From Bimuria novae-zelandiae CBS 107.79 (taxonomy: Eukaryota; Ascomycota; Dothideomycetes; Pleosporales; Didymosphaeriaceae): a DNA stretch of 64,000 nucleotides. Below are positions 55,402-64,000 of this stretch, in pieces. A model generated the notes under the pieces. The model saw only the letters and a program-made list of their open reading frames with translations, did no database searches and was not told the origin of the DNA. Position 1 is the stretch's first letter. Every line of letters starts with the position of its first letter. A program made the translations under genes and the position numbers. The DNA is taken from assembly GCA_010015655.1 (NCBI GenBank), contig ML976697.1, forward strand, positions 215,570-279,569. Reading direction: 5' to 3'.

Positions 55402-55610
55402 TATTAGATTTTTCAGGTTATTAAGGATAGATAATAATTGTCTGTGTGTTATAGTATAAGGTCTGATCAAGAAGTGATCATGTTAATAGATTCGATGTTT
55501 TTTCTTCTAAAGCTAGTTAACGCCTCCTATTTAAAGTTCCTGTCTATGCGTCATGTGCAATAGCCCCTAACCTCTTCTAGCCTAGGTTCTCTACTACATA
55601 TAATCTAACA
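55402..55610 (-). repeat. Copia-2 5' LTR (right), 209 bp
   Basis: Same length as 49479-49687 with transition differences, including the first bases TG to TA. Confidence 0.92.
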
Positions 55611-56909
55611 AACGTATTCCACATGCGAGCTGCGCACCCGGGCGAGCTACGCACTTTTTCTTAGTAACACTAACTTATACTTCTTAATTATCGCTATTAC
55701 TATTAACACTATCTAAAAATAAGCTACTAAGGGTAATATCTAATTTAAAAGATAACTTTTTAGCCTTTTAGCAGGTTCGCACGTTATGCCCTAGCTTATT
55801 ACACTTGCTATAAAGCCATTGGCGCTACGTGCTACTCTCTCTACTATCCTCCTTACCTGCTTGCAAGCGCTGCCTCTTCGCAGGACGCTCTTTTGTAGCT
55901 GCTAGCTATAGTCCTTCTATAGCAAGTAGTGTTCCTCCAGCCTGTATACGTGTCCTTTTACGTGATTTCCGCTTTGTGTGAGCTATATTTGCCTCCTTAA
56001 GCTCCTTAATGCGTGCCTTTATTAGCTTAAACTTATACGCTATCTTTTACGCGCCTTTTATAAATAATAATAATACTTTTTTTACTAGTGTTAGGGAGCT
56101 TTAGGTAGCATTTAAAAACTTCTTTAATACTAGGGTAGATTACTCCCTAATTTTATACGTATTATTAGGTGTTTGCGACTACTATAGGATAGGTTTAAAT
56201 AAGGGAGCTAGTAGCGTCTTTAACTAGATATCTAATTAATCTAACACTAATTATAGGTTAAAGGATACTAAGCTAGTATCTTAAAAATCTTCTTTAATTT
56301 ATTTTTTATTAATTAACGTGTTAATCGTGTTAATAAACGCGAGTAGGAACTTAGTTTTAGTAATATAATTAATACGACTCCGCATAAGTTACTTAACTTA
56401 GCGTGAGTACGCCTTCTTTATTGGCGAAAAACAACCCATATTTAGTGGCTATAGGATGTGGGATGAGTGCGGCGGCATGCAAAGACAGATAATCTTGTTA
56501 TCCTTGCAATACTACTCGAAAGCAATAGAGCTATAGCTTTCGTGGCTGTCTAGAATGAGCAGCCTGTGTGTGCCCTGTATATGGCGCTTTGTACACGTGT
56601 TAAAGTGCTTAATCCACGCGACTCTAAGCTTATTTATTATTTAGCTATTCTTAGAGACTATAATTCTCTATTAGGGAGGCAGGTTATCCTTAGTATACTA
56701 GCTAGCGAGGTATATCTTTGCCTAAAAGATAATAAAGGGTGGGATCTTTTGCCCCGCGCTACTAACACCTAGTATTATTAATATCTACTCCTTATTACCT
56801 TCTTGCACTTGCTTTAGCTTCCTACGCCTCTTAGAGCTAGTAATAACTTTCTAGCTTATTAAAATTACGCCTATTATAAAACTAGACTTGTTAAAGTTCT
56901 ATATATCCT
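55611..56909 (-). pseudogene. pogo-3: pogo/Fot1-like transposon remnant
   Basis: The left end starts ACGT (shared with the Copia-2 TSD), then ATTCCACATGCGAGC with a subterminal direct repeat (GCGAGCTGCGC / GCGAGCTACGC) ahead of ACTTTTT, the same plan as pogo-2. The minus strand encodes a degraded pogo transposase: a C-terminal zinc-knuckle-like CNKLGHNVRTC at about 55771-55815 and, near 56420-56560, 'MPPHSSH' and 'MGCFSPIK' of the PPHSSHLLQPLDVGCFSPLK block. Its other end is beyond the Gypsy-3 insertion at 56910 and outside the window. Before Copia-2 inserted, it abutted the right end of the piggyBac-like element at a TA (49473-49474). Confidence 0.65.
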
Positions 56910-57225
56910 TGTTAAGATCTGAATAATCGTAATAAAGAACAACCAACGGTGAGCGCAGCGGGGTAACCCACGGTGGGACTACACTACCGAGGTCACGTGA
57001 TCCAACATCCCGCCAAGAAGAACCTTTCGCCAAGGAAGGGATGGCAGCAACATCCCAGATAATAATACCATCCTACTAAAGGACGGATGGTAAGAAGGAA
57101 AGGATAGCACAAATAGTTATGTATATAACCTAGTACAAATACCCTTATAGCATTCGTGTTTAACCTGTTTATTAATCTATCGTTTAGATCTAAATAAGCA
57201 ACCTTATTAATTTAATTATACTATA
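56910..57225 (+). repeat. Gypsy-3 5' LTR, first part
   Basis: Starts TGTTAAGATCTG. It is homologous, in reverse orientation, to the solo LTR at 61235-61691 (for example 'ATTCGTGTTTAACCTGTTTA' against its complement). Ends at the TATA target of pogo-2. Confidence 0.8.
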
Positions 57226-59072
57226 ACGTGGTTCACTACCGAGCGGGCCAACCCCACCGAGCGGGCCACTTTTTAAAAGTTAGTCTATTGCGAAGCGCCT
57301 CCTACAACACTACTATAATTTACTATAATTCGCAGAATATAGAAATACTATTTAGACTTATTACTATTAGATGTATCTACAATTTCTACTGCGCAGGTGC
57401 GAGCGTTGTGGCCAGCTTTGCCATAACGTCCGCAGCGCCTCTGCCCACGCACCCTCTTTGCAGACTCTTTACCCTCCTTTTACCTACTACTATCCTTTTT
57501 AGCTATTAAATTAACTACCTCTTCTACTATAAGTGTCTTAGCTGCCTAAATATACTTCCTCTTTTAACTTTTTACCTCTATTACTATCTTTACTACTTTG
57601 CAAAGCCCTACTATTTCTTATTATATTAACACTGTTTCGTGCCCTATTAATATAACACCTTTGTTAAGCTGTTTAACAGCTCTAAAAAGCGGAGAAACTA
57701 GTGAATCTCTATACTTTTATACACGCTTACGAACTAGCGTTAACTAAGCCTCTATCTCGCGGAGGTTACTTAGTGTTTTTAATTCCTATAGGGTGTCCTC
57801 TGCGTTAGGTGGAGTTAGCGTACGAAGAACTACATTAAGTCTTAATAACACCGCCTCTAGGTCGTGTAGGACTAATCTAGCGCCTCTAAAGCCTGCGCAG
57901 ATGTTCGCCTTTATTATTACCTTCTTAAAAGCTACTTTAAAGGCTAGTAGAAAGGCCTTCTTTTTAATCTACTTAGTGCCGTACTATGCTAAGCTACTAA
58001 TCTTATTGCTATACGCCCGCTTTAAAGGCGAAAAACAACCTACATTAAGTGGCTACAAGAGGTGTGATGAGTATAGAGGCATATAAAGAATAATAATCTT
58101 CTATTCCTTATAGTATTTGTGGAATTCGTGTGAGCAGTGGCTCTCGTGGCTATCTATAATTAGTAGCCAGTGTGCACCTAAACTACGCGCCTTAGTATAG
58201 GTATTAAAGTGCCTTAGCTAGGCAAGACTAAGCTTGTTTAACGTCTAGCTATTAGGACTAACTTTAATAACCTAGTCTTAGGGTAGATTATAGAACTAGG
58301 ACGTGATTAGAACCTTGCTAGGGAAGATAAAAAAGGGTGGTAGAGCCTAGCCTTTAGCGCTAACACCCTAAATATTAGTAACCTACCTATAGTTACTAGG
58401 TTAAATCTTCTTTAGGTTGCTTCGCTTTTCAGAGCCTGTAAAGACTATCTAACCCTGTATTACCCCTATTATAAAGCCTGTCTCGTCGAAGTTGTACGTG
58501 TCGTTATTAGCGATACCGTACTTAGCCTTAGTATTAGCAACTAGCTTAAACTAGGGCGTTATAATACATAGATCTTTATTTAGGGCTTGCTAACAATTAT
58601 ATAAATAGCTCCTTTAAAGCTTAATTTCTGGCGTACGCGTCTTAAGCCTGTCTATCTAGTACTTATTAATAGGCTATCTACCGCGCTTAGCAAGTAGATT
58701 ATTAGCTATATCTTAAACTATATCCCTTATTGCACCTATTCCTCGCTAGTTAAGCTTAAGTATACGTTAGACTAGAGCCTCCTCCTCTAGCTTAGTTAGC
58801 TTCTTTAAGTTGGGCTTGTAATCGCGTTAAGAGAGGGCTCCTTAGCGTCGTTGTTGTACTATTATTTGAGGCACGCTAAAGGCTATAATAACGCGTTTTT
58901 TACTCTTATCGCGATCTTTAATTATAGCTTAGATAGTAAGCTATAGTACGCTTTTAGTATAAGGTTGTTGCGCGTTATATTGTGATGGCATTGTAGTATA
59001 AGCTAGAGGTAGGCTGCATTTAGCAAAGTTGGCCCGCTCGGTGGGATTGGCCCGCTCGGTGGTGAACCACGT
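57226..59072 (-). mobile_element. pogo-2 DNA transposon, 1847 bp, complete ends
   Basis: Inverted ends begin ACGTGGTTCAC and match over about 42 bp with two C/T differences. Each contains a direct repeat of ACCGAGCGGGCCAA. The flanks read TATA on both sides (57222-57225 and 59073-59076), compatible with TA duplication. The minus strand encodes a RIP-degraded pogo/Fot1 transposase with a terminal zinc-knuckle-like CGRYGKAGHNARTC at about 57390-57435, where the second Cys has become Tyr. It is inserted in the Gypsy-3 5' LTR. Confidence 0.85.
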
Positions 59073-59076
59073 TATA

Positions 59077-59208
59077 CACCTTTAATACTAACGCCCTAGT
59101 AATAAGCGTAAGCTATTACTACGACCCTCTCCTATCCTACTATAGTATTCCTACCTAAGAACTAACCTTAGCCCCTTAGGGACTAGCTACCCCTTTAGGA
59201 TCTTAACA
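59077..59208 (+). repeat. Gypsy-3 5' LTR, second part
   Basis: Resumes after the second TATA. It contains the TTAGCCCCTTAGGGACTAGC segment, corresponding to the LTR end, and finishes ATCTTAACA. Confidence 0.75.
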
Positions 59209-59212
59209 TCTT

Positions 59213-61234
59213 AAACACCCTTAATATAAATACTAATAGGACCCTTACCTCTTCTATAGCTTTAGACAACTACGTTACCTCTATAGGGGATAGCAAGAAC
59301 AAGGCGCATAAACCCGACCTGTATAATAGCAATTGTACCCTCCTCGACACCTAGCTCCTATAGCTAGACCTCTACTTCTTTAACTAGAACTAAGACCTTA
59401 AAGATAAGAAGAAGGTTATCTTTACTATAACCTATATACAAGGAAGTGCTAAAGAATAGATCTATCCCTATCTAGTTAAGTATTTAGATATAGATCACGA
59501 TAACGAAAATAAGGAGTACATTAATAAACACGCTAATATAATTAACATTATTAAGGACTATAATAACTTTAAAATATACCTTTAATAAATATTTAGAATT
59601 GCTAATAAGATAGCTATCGCTAGACGAGCGATCTAGACAGTTTACTAATACTAATTTATAGCTAAATATACGGCCGAGTTCTGTAAGTACATAGTATAAC
59701 TTAACTAGGAGGATAAATCTCTTAAGATAATATATAAATAAGGCCTTAAACGTAATATGCGCAAGAAACTCCTACGTAGTAACACAAAAATAGAGACTTT
59801 AAAAGAACTATATAATGAGACTATTTACATTAATAGGGAGTAGTTCGCCTTGCAAGAAGAGTTCCGCAGGAATCTAAGGAACGCTAGTTTCGGGCAATAG
59901 GCATCTATAGTCTATAAGGCGCTACTAAAAGCACCTTAACGATAGTAACGCAACTACTATAGGCCCTAACCTATAAAAGATATTTAGTTTAATAACTTAG
60001 AAAAGGGAACAGGAAAGGCTATAGGCTTCTAAAAGCCTAACTAACGTATCTTAGATAGAACCTAAAGATAGGGGACTAAGACGCGTAAATGTTTTATATA
60101 TAGCAAACTAGGCCACATAGCTAGGAACTACAGATCTAAGAATAAGATTACTAGGCAGTTAAACGTACTAACTATTAATAAAGAAGAAACTATTAACGAA
60201 GAGTAGTAGGTAGTATTCACTATTAAGCAAATTAATATCCACGAAGAAGAATTAGAACGATTAGAGTTACTAGACTTATAACTCTACGAGAATGCATACA
60301 AAGGTTTAGATAAGAAAAAAAAGGAGAAAGAACTAATACTTTAATCTCCTATACCTTACCCTAGCTAGAGAAAACCTATTACTAGCAAGATAACAAATGT
60401 TTTTAACTTCTTAAAGAAATACTAACTAAGGGAAGGAGACTTCGGATTTATAGTAATTAAATAATAAGACCTTACTACAGTATTTCACTACGCTTACTAA
60501 CCCAATCTGGTTAGTAGAGTAGAACGTGAATGGGCAGACCATCGCTACGCCTAAGACAATCCTAAGGAGCAATACCCAAACGAAAACCCAAACTTTACGC
60601 CATAGTACGACCTGGACCACCGCAACCCTACGCACGAGACTATACAATAGAATCTCTATAAAGAAGACTAATATACTATTTATTACTAAGCTAAGGAATA
60701 TAGCTACTTTCCTTAAATATACTAATAATATAAATAGGAGTAGTTTAACTACCCTATCGCCTATTGCGACGTTCACCTCTAGGATAAATATAAAACGCGA
60801 TACTTTTTATATCTTAACTAAGTGCTAAACTAAGTAATATTACTACTAGTTAATAGGAAATGCGTATTAGATAAATAGCACATATACTTATACCTTAACT
60901 ATAAAGAATATAGGGAGCAGAAGAATAAGCATAGATTTAATTATAAACTAAAAGGGACCACGACCCTTAAAATTAAAATAGTAATAAAGGAAGAAGACGG
61001 TAAAGCTCTCCTAAATAAGGCCTAATAATAGCCTTAAGAGAAGAAGGATAAAGGACACCTTAGACCTACGTAGCTAGCTAAAAAGAAAATGTCTTTTTTA
61101 GACCTAGGCTTAGGCGGGAAAATGCCTTTAAAGAAGTAAATGCTACTAACAGTTAGGCACTAATTAAGCTACTAGTATAGCTTAAAAGAATATAAATAAA
61201 AGCTATGCTAGACTTAGGAGCATAAGAGAGTTAT
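59213..61234 (+). pseudogene. Gypsy-3 gag and start of protease, RIP-degraded
   Basis: Plus-strand counterpart of the Gypsy-1 gag (for example 'SIALDNYVTSIGDSKNKAHK' compared with a similar Gypsy-1 stretch, allowing for stops). A zinc-knuckle remnant, KCFIYSKLGHIARN, lies at about 60087-60130, where the second Cys has become Tyr. The frame reaches the aspartic protease start 'KAMLDLGA' at about 61198-61222. Many stops. Confidence 0.7.
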
Positions 61235-61691
61235 TGTTAGGTTCCATCTAGGATAGCTGGTCCTAAACGGGCTAAGGTTGGTTCTCGGGCAGGAGTACTT
61301 GGTAGGACGGGAGAGGGTGTAGTGATAGCTCACGCTTGTCACTGGGGCGTTGGTATCGAAGGTGTGTACAGCATAATCAAATCAACAAGGTTGCTTAGTC
61401 AGATCTAAACGATAGATTGATAAACAGGTTAAACGCGAATGCCATAAGGGTATTCGTGTTAGGTTATATACAAGAAGGTTATTGGTTACCGTCCACCCTT
61501 CTTCTGCCATCCACAAGTATCGATGGATGGCAGCGCCGTCCGTGGATGGTACACCTTCTATGATCTTGGCGGGATGGTATGTCTTGGCTGGATGGTACGT
61601 CACGTGATCTCGGTTACGCAACCCCGCCGAGTGTCACCCCCACTAAGGGCCCGTTGGTCCTCAGCGTCTTGTACATGTTCAGATCCTAACA
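61235..61691 (-). repeat. Solo LTR of a Gypsy-3-type element, 457 bp, TSD GTTAT
   Basis: TGTTAGGTTCC ... CAGATCCTAACA, flanked by GTTAT at 61230-61234 and 61692-61696. It has near-normal composition, so is younger than or less RIP-affected than Gypsy-3. It lies in inverse orientation to the Gypsy-3 LTR. A single LTR with a perfect target duplication is the product of LTR-LTR recombination. Confidence 0.92.
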
Positions 61692-61918
61692 GTTATATAT
61701 TAAAAAACGCACTTAATAAAGCAGGACTCTACAAACGCAAAAAGGCTATTCCCTATACTATCTATATCGCGAATAGATAGCTAATGCCCGGCAAAGCAAC
61801 AATTAAATACGAGGTTAAGACTACCCTTATAATTTATAGACACCAGGAATTAATTACCCTCGATGTTATTAAGGAAGCTAATCACGACGTAATTTTAAGA
61901 TTACCCTAGTTAAGAAAG
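61692..61918 (+). pseudogene. Gypsy-3 protease, continuation
   Basis: Resumes the protease frame after the solo LTR: 'YILKNALNKAGLYKRKKA', 'MPGKATIKYEVKTTL' and 'HDVILRLP', matching fungal Ty3/Gypsy aspartic proteases. Cut at 61918 by Gypsy-2. Confidence 0.7.
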
Positions 61919-62314
61919 TGTTAAGTCCCTACGGGTAGCTAATCCGTAAGTAGTTAGGGTTGGTTCTCGGGCAGGAGTACTTGTTAGGCAAGGAAGGAGT
62001 ATTAACTGCTTAAGCTAGTTAATAGGGTTGTCGGTATTAAAAGGGCGTAGGAGTCACAATTAAATCGACGAGAGCCTAAGTCAAATCCAAACAATAGATT
62101 AATAAACAAGTTGAACACGAGGTGGAAGAGTCCATCCTCATGTTCCTATATACTTAGCATGCTCGACTTGCTCGACTCGAGCAGAGCGAGCACAGCCTTG
62201 GCCTTATGCACCTGCTCGACTTNNNNNNNNNNATTGCTGTGCCACCATTGGCTCCCATAAGACCTTGTCCGTCTCAGAATGTTAGCCTAGTAATGCTAAA
62301 TACAGATCCTAACA
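61919..62314 (-). repeat. Gypsy-2 3' LTR with assembly gap
   Basis: TGTTAAGTCC ... ATCCTAACA, 396 bp as assembled, with ten Ns at 62223-62232. Confidence 0.9.
62223..62232. other. Assembly gap (10 N)
   Basis: Falls where the Gypsy-1 LTRs carry CTCGACTTGCTCG repeats. Comparison with the 425-bp Gypsy-1 LTR implies about 39 missing bases rather than 10. Confidence 0.9.
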
Positions 62315-62412
62315 TCATCCCCTCTCTCCAACGATTCGTCCCCGAATTACATAACCTGTCTTACTAAACAGATAAAATTTAGTTGCCCCGCTTTTTAGTG
62401 CGTTTTGCTATA

Positions 62413-62916
62413 ATGTCTTCCGCTAAAGCCCGCGCTATCCGTCTCAGTATTAAAACTCGCTGTAATAGTGTTATCTATCCTATCTCTTATAATTATTACT
62501 TACTTTCTAGCTCTAAGTGCGTTATTATGCCGTCGTCTAATCCTAACGCCCGTTTAAAGTGTTCTAAGTGTATTCGTGCGCAAAAGTCTTGCGTAAACTT
62601 ATTATAGGCATTATTAGATAAGACTTGTAATAAGTATAAAAAGAAGGTGGATGCGGATAAGAAATTATTGGCAAAAGTGTTAATCTAACTTTTGTAAAAT
62701 AAGAAAATATTATAGCAGGCTAAGGAGCGTGCTAAGAAGAAGGCGCAATGCCTTATGTCCGAAATAGATGCTGCTAAAGAGTTAGAAGTAGAGGCTGCGT
62801 TAGAGGACTATTCTATCGTGGCGGCCACTATTAGCTTCTCTCCTCTAATGTGGTCGACACTAGGGTTATTAGATAATTACTCCGGTACCTTGCCTATAAC
62901 CGCGAGCGGCTCTTAG
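62413..62916 (+). pseudogene. Antisense Cys-rich ORF of Gypsy-2
   Basis: Same 167-codon frame as 40669-41172: ATG at 62413, final TAG at 62914-62916. The Cys cluster reads LKCSKCIRAQKSCVNLL. Three in-frame stops, of which only the one after the Cys cluster is shared with Gypsy-1. The downstream coiled-coil and 'SPLMWSTLGLLDNY' are retained. Confidence 0.65.
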
Positions 62917-62929
62917 GTATGTTCCTATA

Positions 62930-64000
62930 GTACTAGTAGAGCAATTGTTTGCAGTTTGCTAAGTTTTCTTTAGGTTCCTATATGTTCTCGCTGTGTGGGT
63001 ATTTCTTCCATTTAATAAGATACGTTCGTGGTTAATCCGTGTATTATAGTATTTATTCGGCTTCGAATTCGTTTTCTTCCTCTGGCTGGTGATAGAAGGT
63101 GGTTTTAACTAGTGTTTCTGGGTCGGCGGGTTCCAATCGGTCTATATAGAATACCGGGTGTATCTTGGCGTCTAGTGGTAATTCTAATCGATAGTTGACT
63201 AGTGATATTTGTTCTAAAATAAAAAATAGCCCGACTTTAACATAATCTAGTTTCTTATGCTCTTTCTTTTAGGTTCGAAGATTTTTCGTAAGCAGATATG
63301 CTTTATCCCCCTTCTTTAGCTAAGGTGCCGTTTTTTGTTTCTTGTTAGTGTAGGAAATGCTTTGCTGTTAAGCTTTCTCGAGGTTTCTTTAGAGTTATTT
63401 ATGTATTTTCTTTATGTTCTCTGCCATATTTATGGCTTCTTCCGTTTTAATCGTTGTAGGAAATACCTAATTAAAGAGATGTAGGTGTCTTTCGTAGTTT
63501 ACATAAAATGGTGTATATCCTGTTATTACTAATACCTTGTTATTATATGCTAATTGTGCTATAGGTAATAATAAAATCTAGTTATTCTTCTAGTCGTTGC
63601 AGTAGATGCGTAGGTACGTTTTAATTATTTAATTTATACGTTCTGTCTATCCATCTGTCTGCGGATAATAGGCTGTTAATAACTTCTATTTTATTCTAAT
63701 AAGTGCTATAAGGGTTGTCTAATAGTTTAATATAAAGAGTTTGTCTCTATCGCTAATAATTATCTTTAGAATGCCATGGTGTCGTATAAGTCGATCTAGG
63801 ATGAGAAACGCAAGTTCCTTAGCCATAGTTATTTTTTAACATAGTAGTAGTTCTATATATTTAGTGAATCTGCATACGATTACTAATATTAAGTCGTAAC
63901 TCATTCCTGTTGCTGGGTCTTTTGACTTAGGTAGTCTAGTTATAAAGTCCATCGCGATATCTTCCCATAGTGCTATTAGGATCTAAATTACTTGCATCTC
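62930..64000 (-). pseudogene. Gypsy-2 pol C-terminal part (integrase, chromodomain), RIP-degraded
   Basis: Collinear with 41186-42256 of Gypsy-1: a degraded chromodomain near 62950-63070, the integrase C-terminus near 63080-63200, then integrase core. Stops throughout. The remainder of pol, gag and the 5' LTR lie beyond the window. Confidence 0.75.

Larger units (their letters stand above)
49479..55610 (-). mobile_element. Copia-2 LTR retrotransposon, TSD AACGT, holds a TRIM
   Basis: LTRs 49479-49687 and 55402-55610, both 209 bp. The target-site duplication AACGT is at 49474-49478 and 55611-55615. The polypurine tract (minus strand) adjoins the left LTR, so coding is on the minus strand. Length is 6132 bp, about 5.2 kb without the TRIM insertion. 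It is related to Copia-1 (same internal start CACCCCTTTAGCTTA and similar LTR 5' bases) but has a different LTR body. Less mutated than Copia-1 in places. It is inserted in the terminal few bases of pogo-3. Confidence 0.94.
56910..61918 (+). mobile_element. Gypsy-3 chromovirus-like element, 5' half, multiply interrupted
   Basis: 5' LTR 56910-59208, interrupted by pogo-2 (57226-59072). Its own sequence is about 448 bp, TGTTAAGATCTG ... ATCTTAACA. Internal region from 59209: gag, then protease, on the plus strand. The protease is interrupted by a solo LTR (61235-61691) and the element is cut at 61918 by Gypsy-2. The rest, including the 3' LTR, must lie beyond the window. Heavily RIP-mutated. 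Confidence 0.8.
61919..64000 (-). mobile_element. Gypsy-2 chromovirus, partial (continues past window)
   Basis: Same family and orientation as Gypsy-1. The 3' LTR is 61919-62314, then the plus-strand Cys-rich frame, then the minus-strand chromodomain, integrase end and integrase core up to the window end. The left target sequence is GAAAG (61914-61918). Alignment to 40146 onward is collinear with mainly transition differences, apart from an assembly gap in the LTR. Confidence 0.92.

Overview
The window looks like a filamentous ascomycete chromosome (Pezizomycotina, probably Dothideomycetes). The evidence is genes with 45-80 bp introns that have GT/AG ends, a HET-domain gene, a fungal CrtI-type phytoene desaturase, a fungal A-T-R NRPS-like gene, and repeats flooded with C->T / G->A changes and TA-rich sequence as left by repeat-induced point mutation (RIP). 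The class assignment is inference; the exon structures and target-site duplications were read directly by hand.

Layout. (1) 1-7.6 kb is repeat territory. A decayed pogo/Fot1-type transposase gene is split by a complete PIF/Harbinger element (1882-4631, TSD TAA) and is followed by a younger Tc1/mariner-like transposase gene with one frameshift. (2) 7.65-34.97 kb is a gene island of ordinary composition: MFS transporter, GNAT acetyltransferase, a weak hypothetical gene, phytoene desaturase, HET protein, PAQR/hemolysin-III membrane protein, histidine-phosphatase-fold secreted protein, NRPS-like A-T-reductase, a second MFS transporter (ACS type), a 27-cysteine putative GPI-anchored protein, an unresolved possible gene, and a PH-domain protein with four PPxY motifs. 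(3) 34.97-64 kb is one nested stack of transposons. Exact LTR ends and target-site duplications allow it to be layered: Copia-1 is interrupted in its right LTR by chromovirus Gypsy-1. Next to Copia-1 lies a piggyBac-like element abutted by pogo-3. Copia-2, which carries a non-coding miniature LTR element (TRIM), sits in the end of pogo-3. Gypsy-3 interrupts the other side of pogo-3, and is itself broken by pogo-2, a solo LTR and Gypsy-2, which runs off the window.

How genes may work together. The most suggestive pair is the NRPS-like reductase and the adjacent, divergently transcribed ACS-family transporter. They share a 509-bp promoter that holds a perfect CGG-N8-CCG palindrome, the usual form of a Zn2Cys6 activator site. 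This is a small candidate metabolite locus. Phytoene desaturase and the HET gene also share a divergent promoter but have no evident functional link, and no other carotenoid gene is in the window. The remaining genes look like ordinary single genes.

The most unusual structures are the TRIM with repeated hairpin-like units and a 108-bp tandem repeat, and a Cys-rich reading frame carried antisense to pol in two chromovirus copies. All introns and family assignments were inferred by eye; no search was run.
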